A stretch of DNA of 64,000 bases, taken from positions 103,304,489 through 103,368,488 of the forward strand of contig OW240921.1 of assembly GCA_933207985.1 (NCBI GenBank). Direction: 5' to 3'. This DNA is from Pelobates cultripes. Taxonomy: Eukaryota; Chordata; Amphibia; Anura; Pelobatidae. Shown here in pieces: positions 55,369-64,000 of this stretch. The position numbers were made by a program, and so were the translations under genes. Under the pieces are notes generated by a model. That model did not search any database. It saw only the letters and a list, made by a program, of their open reading frames with translations, and was not told the DNA's origin. The stretch's first letter is position 1. Each line of letters begins with the position of its first letter.

Positions 55369-55881
55369 GTCTGTAATTGAACACATAGTAAGTGCAGTAA
55401 GAACAGTAAAACATTAGAATATCAGTTTTGACCTTCATTATACATTTGTGAATTGAAATGAGAATTTGAAAGGAATAAAACAGATTTTTGTTTGTACAGA
55501 CCTAGAAAATGAATTAATCATGTAATTAACTAATTAATTTATTTATTTATAGGAAGATCTGCTTACAAAGGCATTTTTTCATATAATACCAATTATTCTC
55601 TGAGATTGTTAATTGTAATTTTTCTCACTCTCTTATATTAAATAATTCTTCCTAAAACTCTTATTGAAGTTCTTTAATGCAAATCACTTCAATTTATGTC
55701 TTGTCATGTGATGCACAACACATATAAAAGCAAATGGTACATCACATGAAGTCCATTGACAGTCTTTGACGTTATTAGAGAGTTCTATGATGGTATTAAG
55801 CTATTTTCATTATTTAATCCATCTTATCCTTTATAAAATGTCTAAAGTTTACAGAGCATATGAACAGCATGGTTTTCTTAA
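55369..55881. other. AT-rich intergenic DNA
   Basis: Nothing recognised. Confidence 0.5.
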
Positions 55882-56404
55882 TTAACCCCTTCACGACCGT
55901 GGACGTATCTGGTACGTCTGGCAGAAAACGTTCCATTATGACCTTGGACGTACCTGGTACGTCCGCAGCTATTTTGAGCTCTGGAAGCTCTGATAGTATT
56001 GCAGTGATGCTCTGCATGTGCGGAGTGCCTCGAGGGGTCCTGGCACTCAGTGCATATATAATAATATATATTAAAAAATTTAATAGAAAATAAATAAAAT
56101 GATCAATATTAACCCCCCCCATCCCTTTCTAAAGGCAGTGAATCATGGGGCTTCTGGGGGTGTCCCTAGCATGCCGCATCATAAGGGGCAGGCTGGGGTC
56201 ATCCAATCACAGCTTGCCCCATTAGCAATTTCATCCTAAGTGTGTTCCCCATTTCTCTGATTAGTGTGGATCTGCCTCCCTCTCCTCACTTGTGTTTTAG
56301 TGAGAGAAGGAGAGAGATCTGTGGTTAAGCTAGAGAGATTTAGGTGTTTATAGGTAGGGATTTGTAAACTCTTGAGACCCAAAGGCTCTTTTCAGAGCCA
56401 TTAA

Positions 56405-56639
56405 AGGACCACTCTAGGCACCCAGACCACTTCAGCTTAATGTGCTTTCCTATGCGACATGGCGGAACGGAGGAGGAGAGAAGGAGGAGAGCTCCCCGCC
56501 CAGCGCTGGAAAACGGTAAGTTTTTACCCCTTTCCCCCTTCCAGAGCCAGGCGGGAGGGGGACCCTGAGGGTGGGGGCACCCTCAGGGCACTATAGAGCC
56601 AGGAAAACGAGTATGTTTTCCTGGCACTATAGTGGTCCT
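56405..56639. mobile_element. T2-like MITE, 235 bp, inside the piggyBac element
   Basis: TTAA at 56401-56404 and 56640-56643. Starts AGGACCACTCTAGGCACCCA and ends CACTATAGTGGTCCT. It is the reverse of the 10033-10504 family with an internal deletion after cttcagcttaatg. The unoccupied equivalent lies at 56771-56795. Confidence 0.9.
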
Positions 56640-56913
56640 TTAACCCCTGTCTTGCCAGTGATCACTATAATCACTGGCTTTTGCACAGCAGTAATTTTCA
56701 GCTTTTTGTGCATATTTTTTTAGGGGTTCATTTTTTGTGATTTTTTTTTTTGAGACCCAAAAGCTCTTTTCAGAACGATTAACCCCTGTCCTGCCTGTGA
56801 TCACTATACAGATCACAGGCTCTTGCACAGCAGCACTTATTTTGCTGTCTGTTCACTTTTTTTTAGGGGTTATTTTTTTTGGTGACAGGTCACTAAGTAA
56901 AGTGATTGTGATC

Positions 56914-58654
56914 ATGTCACATGGGTCACGGAAGTCAACCAGCACTGAGCAGTCATATGCCACCCTTGCGCTAGAGTCTGACGCGTCTATGTCAGACTCT
57001 GACCCTGATTTTGACCCAGCCAGGTGCTCAGATACATCATCACTAGATACAGTGTCTGCTGCTAGTGATGTATCTAGTGATGTTTTATCTGTGCCTGCTA
57101 GTCCCCCTGCCCGAAGGAGACGTGCTGCTACAGCTGGCAGAACTGCTGAGGAGTGGGTAGTGCCTCATCGCCAGAGGCCAGACATCCCATCCTTTACTGA
57201 AAATCCTGGCATTAATTTGGATGTCACAGGAATTAGCCCTCAGCAGTTTATGGAGGTGTTTCTGGGCGATGATGTATTGGGGAACATTGTCGCCCAAACT
57301 AATTTATATGCCCATCAATTCAGAGCTACAAATCCTGACTCTTTTTTGGCAAAGCAGCAATGGGCCCCCATCGATGTGCCAGAATTTAAAAGATTCTGGG
57401 CATTGACTATGCTGATGGGCATCATAAAGAAGGCCCTCCATCCGCTCCTACTGGAGCAGTAGCCCCATCTGCTCTACCCCCATTTACTCCCAATGTATGT
57501 CGAGGAAGAGGTATGAAATGATTCTGCATTTCATGCACTTCAGCGACAACAGCCTGTGTCCCTCTAGGGAGCATCCCCAATTTGACAGGCTGTATAAAAT
57601 CCACCCCCTGATTACCCACTTCGCTGCCAGGTTTGCAGAGGCTTATACACCTGGAAGGAATATATGCGTGGATGAATCCCTGATGAAGTATAAGGGAAGG
57701 CTGGGATTCAAGCAGTATGTTCATTCCAAGAGCTCTAGGTATGGTGTAAAGATGTATAAGCTCTGTGATAGTGAGAATGGGTATATTCAGGCCTCCCGGG
57801 TGTACAAGGGAAAGGATAGCCACCTTGACCCTCCAGGTTGCCAGAACATATGGGAACCAGTGGCAAGATTGTCTGGGACCTGATTTTTCCCCCTCATGAA
57901 CAAAGGGTACCACTTGTATACTGACAATTTTTATACAAGTGTCCCTTTGTTCAAGCTACTGTACTATTTTGATACAGTAGCTTGCGGCACAATTAAAAAG
58001 AACAGCACAGGTTTCCCAGGACAACTTGCATGCACCCGGCTACGAAGGGGGGAGACCTCAGCTCTGCGCCAAGAGGAGCTGTTGGCAGTTAAGTACAGAG
58101 ACAAGAAGGATGTGTACCTTCTTACCAGCATCCACACTGAGTGGACTGTGGAGGTCCCTGTACGTGGCAGAGCTGAGAGGACAAGGAAGCCAGTATGCAT
58201 CAAGGCCTATAACAGGCACATGGGTGGGGTTGATCTGGCAGATCAGCTGCTGCAGCCCTACCTAATTATACGAAAGACAAGGGCCTGGTACAAAAAGGTT
58301 GCAATCTACCTGATGCAGATTGCAACCCACAACGCTTTCTTGTTGTTCAAAAAAGCAAACCCCGGGACGCAACTGAGATTTTTACAGTTTCAGCTCCAGA
58401 TCATTTCGGGGATTTTGTACCGTGATGCACCTGCTCCCCGGGCGGTGATGGGAGAGAGCAGAGTTGGGGCTACACATTTTATTTTTAAAATCCCCCCTAC
58501 TGCGGCAAAGCAGAATCCCCAAAAAAGATGCAGGGTCTGTTCTAAGAGGGGGCAGAGAAAAGACAGTGTATATTACTGTCCTGATTGCCCTGGACAGCCT
58601 GGACTCTGCATTGGCGACTGCTTCAAACGCTACCACACGCTGGTCCATTTTTAA
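56914..58654 (+). pseudogene. piggyBac-type transposase, two frameshifts
   Basis: piggyBac transposases cut and paste at TTAA with a DDD active site. The ATG at 56914 starts MSHGSRKSTSTEQ, followed by an acidic Asp/Ser-rich N-terminus, then a helical region (SPQQFMEVFLGDDVL; KRFWALTMLMGIIKK). Frame 1 ends at 57462; frame 2 (to 57883) takes over near 57430 with MSRKRYEMILHFMHFSDN and VDESL (first Asp, 57671). Frame 3 starts near 57885 with YTDNFYTSVPL (second Asp, 57923) and GGVDLADQL (third Asp, 58232, plus the neighbouring Asp). The C-terminus has a cysteine-rich zinc finger (CRVCSKRGQRKDS, YYCPDCPGQPGLC). All catalytic Asp codons remain; only the two frame changes break it. Total length, near 580 residues, fits the family. 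Confidence 0.92.
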
Positions 58655-58727
58655 TTTATTTTTTAACATTTGCCGTTCAGAGGTTTTTTGTTTTTTTTAG
58701 GGGGGGGTTCTTACATTTACCCCGTGC

Positions 58728-59300
58728 ATGGGGGGCATGGGTGTCCTAAGGAGAAGCCTTGCAGAAAACCCCCTGGGGTGTGTTCTTGCAATAACCAACA
58801 GCGGGCTCTCCTAAATCACAGTCAAAAAGCAGTGTGTGTGTGTGTGAAAATGAGGATTGAACAGTTACCTCCACACGCGTTCTTCAACTGTTTTATTTTA
58901 TTTATTTATTTTTTTGGTCTGGCTATAAAAAAAAAAGAAAAAAGTTGCATCAAAGCACTCCACATGCAATACCTTGGGGTGTCTACGTTTCAAAGTGTGT
59001 ACCCTTTTGTGGCGATCTATAAAACTGGGGTATGTGATAAGCCCCAAGCTAAAGATAGGCCTATCAGAAGAAATACTCTCAATTTCAACTCAAACTGAAA
59101 AGTCATACAATTGTAACCATACCTTCCCAAAATCCTGGCAAGCCTATGCATGGGGGGCATGGGTGTCCTAAGGAGAAGCCTTGCAGAAAACCACCTGGCA
59201 ATAACCAACAGCGGGCTCTCCTAAATCACAGTCAAAAAGCAGTGTGTGTGTGTGGGAAAATGAGGATTGAACAGTTACCTCCACACGCGTTCTTCAACTA
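58728..59300. repeat. Direct duplication in piggyBac 3' non-coding DNA
   Basis: gcatggggggcatgggtgtc through cacacgcgttcttcaac occurs at 58728-58880 and again at 59148-59300, about 420 bp apart. The second copy lacks a short piece around ggtgtgttcttg. Confidence 0.88.
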
Positions 59301-60032
59301 CTGCAGGGTGTCAACTTTTCAAATACATGCACGCTCATGTCAAGAAAATACATTGGGATATCTGATAAGTCCCCCATAAGGAAGATCGGCAAAGAAGATA
59401 TGTACAATTTGAAAAACGCATATCAGACATTTTGCTTTGCACCCCCCAGTGAACCCGACAAACATATGCATGGGTGGTATCGCTGTACCCAGGAGATGTT
59501 GCCGAGCACATATTGGGGTGTCCTTTGGCAGTAACACCTAACAGGAGCTTAGAATTTATGCTCAAAGTAGAATGTGTGAGTGAAAAAGTGAACATGAATG
59601 TGTGAGTGAAAAAGGACATCACAAAAACGTTTGACAGAGACTGGTGGTAGAATTAGTGCATGTAAAGTGTTGAAATGCCACCATGTGAAATGCCCTAGGG
59701 TGTGTACTTTTCCAAAACATACGGTTTGACGGAGGTGAATTACATTGGTTGGCTTCAGAAATGTTCCAACTGGGACATGGGGGCATGATGGCCAGCTGTG
59801 TTTTATGTTTCATCATATTTCACTTTTTTTATTCTAGTAAATCGTATGATATGATGAAAATAATGGTATCTTTAGAATGAACATTTAATAGTGAGGAAAA
59901 CGGTATATAATATGTATGGGTACAGTAAATATGTAAGAGGCAAATTACATCTAAACACAGCCACTGCAGAAAAAGAGCCCTGGTCCTTAACGGTAATACA
60001 ATTGAAAAATTGCCTGGTCACTAAGGGGTTAA

Positions 60033-60459
60033 AGGTCTTTGTTAAGCTTTTACTGTCTCGACCTGCTAAGAGGTCTTTGTTAAGCCTTAAATTTTAAACT
60101 CCTATTGAATTGCCGACAATTCTCTCTTTTTAGTAAATAACCTTATTATTCCCATAGTGCAACATCCATCATTATCACTTCACCACCATGTGGTCATATT
60201 TATATATATATATCGCCCTCATGTGGCCATATTTATTTATATATATATCGCCCCCGTGTGGTCATATTTATATACATCTTCCCTACGTGTTCATTGTTAT
60301 ATATCTTCTCCATGCAGTCATAGTCCTATGTATTGCCATATCTAAGAAAGCTATGCTACCAATTTGTCTGTTTAGGTCCAAAAGTTTGTGTAACCTTGAA
60401 TTCCTGAAAATACTCACTTTAGTGAATTAACAGTAAGTAATTGTTTTTATTAAATGGAC
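60033..60459. other. Intergenic DNA with a short tandem repeat
   Basis: 60185-60290 holds three imperfect units of tgtggtcatatttatatata followed by tatcgcccyc. No gene. Confidence 0.6.
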
Positions 60460-60655
60460 AGTCTCTGCACTGTAACCCCTTCATCTCACTGAGTGCCTGG
60501 AGTCCCCTAACTACTCCCTAAGCTGGAACGCCAGCTCTCCATCATTAGTAGTGGAGGCAGGGAGAGGGGCAATGGAAGGGTGGAGGGGGCGCAGGGCCCT
60601 CCTAACTCTATTACCACTACTGTAGTGGTTATGGTTCTTGCAGTGCTCCTTTAAG
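60460..60655 (-). mobile_element. T2-like MITE fragment
   Basis: Ends in gtggttatggttcttgcagt then gctcctttaa at 60655, i.e. TTAAAGGAGCACTGCAAGAA in reverse, as in the 4224 MITE. The left limit is unclear. Confidence 0.55.
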
Positions 60656-60879
60656 GGATATACTTGCCTTTTTAAATCTTATATAGTTAACTATATTAAT
60701 TTTCATGTAGGAGAATTAAATCCGTACAAATACCCACGCCATATGAAATGACAATCAATATGCCAGTTTATATCTAATTTTAGCTAATTTAATTAGGATT
60801 GTGTAAATATAATTAAGAATGCCAAATCCATGCAATAGGAATGAAATTTCTAAATTATGAGAACCCTATGGGTTCAAAT
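60656..60879. other. AT-rich DNA
   Basis: Nothing recognised. Confidence 0.4.
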
Positions 60880-61690
60880 CCATTCATCCTCCATCCATCA
60901 TCCACCCATCCATCATTCACGCATCCTCTATCATCCTTCATCCATCCATCCATCCATCTATCCATTCGTCATTCATCCTTTTCCATCCATCATTCACCCA
61001 TCCTCTATCATCATCCATCCATCCTCTATCATTCATCCTCCCTCCATCATCCATCCTCTATCATCCATCCATCCATCATCCATCCTCCCACCATCCATCC
61101 ATCCATCATCCATCCTCCCACCATCCAACCATCCATCATTCATCCTTCATCCAACCTTCCTTTTTTCACAATACATCCCTTATCCATCCATCCGTCCTTT
61201 TTCCATCCTCCCTCCCTTCTTCCATCATTCATCCTCCCTCAATTCCTCTATCCATGCATCAATCCATCCATCATTATTCCTCATCCATCCTCTATCCATC
61301 ATTCATCCACCCATCAATTCATCATCCATCCATCCATCCATCCATCATTAATCCATCCTCCCTCCATCCATCCATCCATCATTCATCCTTTTCCATCAAT
61401 CCATCATCCATCTTCCATCCATCCATCCTCTCTCCCTTATCCATCTATCCTCCCTCCCTCTCTTCCTCCCTCCATCCATCCTCCCTCCCTCCATCGTCTA
61501 TCCATCCATCCTCCCTCCACCCAACCAACCCTTATCCATCCATCCATCCCTTATCATCCATCCCTTATCCATCCATCCTCTCTTCATCAATCTCTTATCC
61601 ATACATCCTTCATCCATCCATCCCTTATCCATCCATCCATCTATCTCCCCTCAATCATTCATCCATCATTCATCCTCCATCCATCTCTCT
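60880..61690. repeat. (CATC)n-type satellite
   Basis: About 800 bp of imperfect CATC/CCAT units with ttcatcc, ccctt and acc interruptions. Long open frames cross it on the plus strand only because the repeat lacks T-A-purine stops (Ser/His/Pro/Ile strings). Confidence 0.95.
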
Positions 61691-62660
61691 CTCTCTCTCC
61701 ATCCATTCATCCATTCATCTCTCTCCATCCATCTCTCTCCCCTTCCCTCTTTCTCTCCATCCCCTCTCTCCACTTCCCTCTCTCCACTTCCCTCTTTCTC
61801 TCTCCATCCTCTCTGTCCCCTTTCTTCTCTCTCCCTTACCTCTTTCTCTCCCCTTCCCTCTCTCTCTCCATCCACTCTCTCCATCTTTCTCTCTCTCTCT
61901 CCCCTTCCCACTCTCTCTCTCCATCCTCTCTGTCCCCTTCCCTCTCACTCTCTCCATCCTCTCTCCCCCTTCCCTCTCTCTCCCTTCCCTCTCTCTCCCC
62001 GTTCCCCTCTCTCCCCCTTCCCCTCTCTCTCCCCTTCTCTCTCTCTCTCTCTCCATCCATCCATTCATCTCTCTCCATCCATCTCTCTCCCCTTCCCTCT
62101 TTCTCTCCATCCCCTCTCTCCCCTTCCCTCTCTCTCTCTCCATCCTCTCTGTCCCCTTTCTTCTCTCTCCCTCCTCCCGTTTTCCCTCTCTCTCTCCATC
62201 CTCTCTCCCTTCCTCTCTCTCCCCTTCCCCCTCTCTCTCCCCTTCCCTCTCTCTCTCTCCTTCCCTCTCTCTCTCTCCCCTTCCCTCTCTCTCCCCTTCC
62301 CACTCTCTCTCCATCCTCTCTGTCCCCTTCCCTCTCTCTCTGCATCCTCTCTGTCCCCTTCCTCTCTCTGCATCCTCTGTCCCTTCCCTCTCTCTCTCTC
62401 CATCCTCTCTCCCCTTCCTCTCTCCCCTTCCCTCTCTCCCCTTCCCCCTCTCTCCCTTCTCTCTCTCCCTTCTCTCTCCCCTTCTCTCTCCCCTTCCTCT
62501 CTCTCTCCCCTTCCCTCTCTCTCTCTCCATCCTCTCTCTCCCCTTCTCTATCTCTCTCTCCATCCTCTCTCTCCCCTTCTCTATCTCTCTCTCCATCCTC
62601 TCTCTCCCCTTCCCTCTCTCTCTCCATCCTCTCTCTCCCCTTCTCTCTCTCTCTCCATCC
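61691..62660. repeat. CT-rich polypyrimidine tract
   Basis: Nearly 1 kb of ctctctct, ccccttccctc and tccatcctctctgtcccctt units; higher-order repeats of roughly 40-60 bp are visible (ctctctccatcctctctgtc recurs). Almost pure pyrimidine on the plus strand. Frames on both strands are low-complexity by-products. Confidence 0.95.
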
Positions 62661-62689
62661 AGTCCATGTCTCCCATGCTGTGGCTGTGA

Positions 62690-62880
62690 TGGGCAGTGTA
62701 GCAGATAGGGGGCGGGCTGCGCTTGCGCGTTGCCAGGCGGGGCTGCATGTACAGACTGGGCTGTGTAGAGTGAGCTGGGCTGATGCCCCTGCACTGAGAC
62801 TAGCCCCAGCCTGGGCGGTTCCCGCACTGTCCCTGGAAGGCAGATCAGTCACAGCCGGTCAGAGGATCCAGGGTGAGTGA
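62690..62880 (+). promoter_or_regulatory. Candidate CpG-rich promoter / first exon with splice donor
   Basis: Abrupt change from the CT tract to GC-rich unique sequence. Contains gggggcggg (Sp1/KLF-like, 62708-62716), gcgcttgcgcg (NRF1-like, about 62719-62729), several further CpGs, and a strong donor-like AGG/GTGAGT with GTGAGT at 62873-62878; a second weaker GTAAGG lies near 62919. No open frame with recognisable protein, so an untranslated first exon is possible. Inference only. Confidence 0.35.
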
Positions 62881-62984
62881 ATGGCACAGTGAGAGAGTGT
62901 CTGCTCCCAAGGCTGGCTGGTAAGGGCGCTCACTATTCTTTGTATCCATTGACAATGCCACAGACCGCACAGACAGTGCAACAT
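62881..62984. other. Unique spacer
   Basis: Nothing recognised beyond the donor-like GTAAGG. Confidence 0.4.
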
Positions 62985-63395
62985 TGTATCCACACATTGT
63001 ATTCACACTCTGTATACACATTGCAACATTGTACCCACACGCGGTGTACACATTGCAACATTGTACCCACACGCTGTGTACACATTGCAACATTGTATCC
63101 ACACTCTGTATCCACATTGCAACATTGTATTCACACTCTGTATACACACTGCAACATTGTATTCACACTCTGTATACACATTGCAACATTGTATTCACAC
63201 TCTGTAGTCACACTCTATCCACACTCCGTATACGCACTGTATACACATTGCAACATTGTATCCACTCTCTTACTACACACATTGTATCCATTGACAATGC
63301 CACAGACTGAGAGCGCACACACATTGCAACATTGTATCCACATTCTGTCCACACATTGCATCCATTGACAATGTCATCGATTGAGACGGAACATA
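62985..63395. repeat. Minisatellite, type 1
   Basis: Units of about 33-36 bp built from ttgcaacattgta, tccacac or ttcacac, and tctgtatacaca. About eight units to 63270, then three looser ones containing tgtatccattgacaatg. Confidence 0.93.
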
Positions 63396-63897
63396 CGTTG
63401 CAACATTGTATCCACACACTCTAACCACACTTTGTATCCACACACTCTAACCACACATTGTATCCACACAACTAACCACACATTGTACCCACACACTCTA
63501 ACCACACATTGTATCCACATACTCTAACCACACTTTGTATCCACATACTATATCCACACACTCTAACCACACTTTGTATCCACATACTATATCCACACAC
63601 TCTAACCACACATTGTATCCACATACTCTAACCACACTTTGTATCCACATACTATATCCACACACTCTAACCACACTTTGTATCCACATACTATATCCAC
63701 ACACTCTAACCACACATTGTATCCACACACTCTAACCACACTTTGTATCCACACACTCTAACCACACATTGTATCCACATACTCTAACCACACTTTGTAT
63801 CCACATACTATATCCACACACTCTAACCACACATTGTATCCACACACTCTAACCACACATTGTATCCACACACTCTAACCACACATTATATCCACGC
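63396..63897. repeat. Minisatellite, type 2
   Basis: Units of about 24-26 bp (ttgtatccacacactctaac then cacac), alternating with a variant containing ccacatactatatccacaca. The longer compound unit repeats several times, so there is higher-order structure. Confidence 0.93.
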
Positions 63898-64000
63898 AGT
63901 GACAGGGAACTGTCAGATTGCATGGACACAGCACACACACTGGGAATAGCCTCTCACCAGGACAACAAATTAGAGCTAATATACGGATTTACTAATTGTA
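63898..64000. other. Window end, no feature seen
   Basis: Unique-looking sequence to the window edge. Confidence 0.4.

Larger units (their letters stand above)
55882..60032 (+). mobile_element. piggyBac-like transposon with both ends
   Basis: TTAA at 55882-55885 and 60029-60032 flank a 4143-bp element with ends CCCCTTCACGACC and (inverted right end) CCCCTTAGTGACC. Near the left end the motif ggacgta(t/c)ctggtacgt occurs twice (55910 and 55948). The transposase region is 56914-58654. There is a MITE insertion (56405-56639). A 5' segment occurs twice (about 56369-56404 plus 56640-56690, and 56750-56830), and a 3' segment occurs twice (58728-58880 and 59148-59300). The element is complete in outline but its gene is frameshifted. 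Confidence 0.87.

Noticed and set aside
60865..60880. gggttcaaatcc resembling a tRNA B box
   Set aside because: No A box or cloverleaf can be formed upstream; it is next to satellite DNA.
60841..62880. Very long plus-strand frames (679 and 484 residues) and matching minus-strand Arg/Glu-rich frames
   Set aside because: They are translations of CATC and CT satellite DNA, open in several frames on both strands, with no complex sequence.
62985..63897. CRISPR-like array of repeats and spacers
   Set aside because: Repeats are contiguous or differ by diverged units, with no unique spacers and no cas genes, in vertebrate DNA.

Overview
This is AT-rich vertebrate nuclear DNA, most probably from a frog. 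Amphibian origin is inferred from the mix of repeats: a DIRS1-type tyrosine-recombinase retrotransposon, Tc1-like elements, CR1-type LINEs, a piggyBac element, and many short TTAA-flanked elements whose ends read TTAAAGG, as in the T2/Kolobok MITEs described from Xenopus. I found no convincing host protein-coding gene. Almost every long reading frame with recognisable protein sequence belongs to a mobile element. One GC-rich segment at 62.69-62.88 kb could be a promoter and first exon of a gene extending beyond the window.

Layout. 0.5-1.0 kb: decayed L1-type ORF2 fragment. 3.2-3.55 kb: short TIR repeat with a fuller inverted copy at 39.4-40.3 kb. 4.64-6.18 kb: complete but dead Tc1-like transposon. 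8.6-10.5 kb: MITEs, including one inserted inside another. 11.7-14.1 kb: minisatellites, TG/TA arrays and a 184-bp palindrome. 14.18-19.92 kb: structurally complete DIRS1-like element on the minus strand with gag-like, RT/RNase H/methyltransferase-like and tyrosine recombinase frames, inverted terminal repeats and an internal complementary region. 21.5-24.4 kb: two CR1 copies in opposite orientation. 24.4-26.3 kb: unclassified and LTR-like repeats. 28.0-31.85 kb: minus-strand CR1 copy split by a 2.1-kb TTAA-flanked foldback element. 31.9-38 kb: AT-rich DNA with little recognisable. 38.3-38.9 kb: TA-flanked TIR element. 41.7-42.7 kb: deletion derivative of the piggyBac family. 45.0-47.6 kb: plus-strand CR1 copy. 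48.2-49.24 kb: nested T2-like MITEs and an 81-bp MITE. 51.1-53.2 kb: duplicated TG-rich satellite, a hammerhead-ribozyme-like motif, and a tandem repeat with CRE- and NRF1-like sites. 53.7-55.4 kb: Tc1-like remnant broken by LTR-like DNA. 55.88-60.03 kb: piggyBac element with a frameshifted transposase and an inserted MITE. 60.9-62.66 kb: polypyrimidine satellite. 62.99-63.9 kb: minisatellite.

How the parts relate. The strongest theme is TTAA-specific transposition. In four places an occupied TTAA target can be compared with an unoccupied or reconstructable one inside this window: a MITE in a MITE, a 2.1-kb element in a CR1 LINE, a MITE in a piggyBac element, and a MITE in a MITE hairpin loop. 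The piggyBac element, its deletion derivative, the 2.1-kb foldback element and the 78-81-bp MITEs all share CCCCTT-type termini next to TTAA, so they may be one cross-mobilised family. The DIRS element is the only one whose protein frames all look intact.
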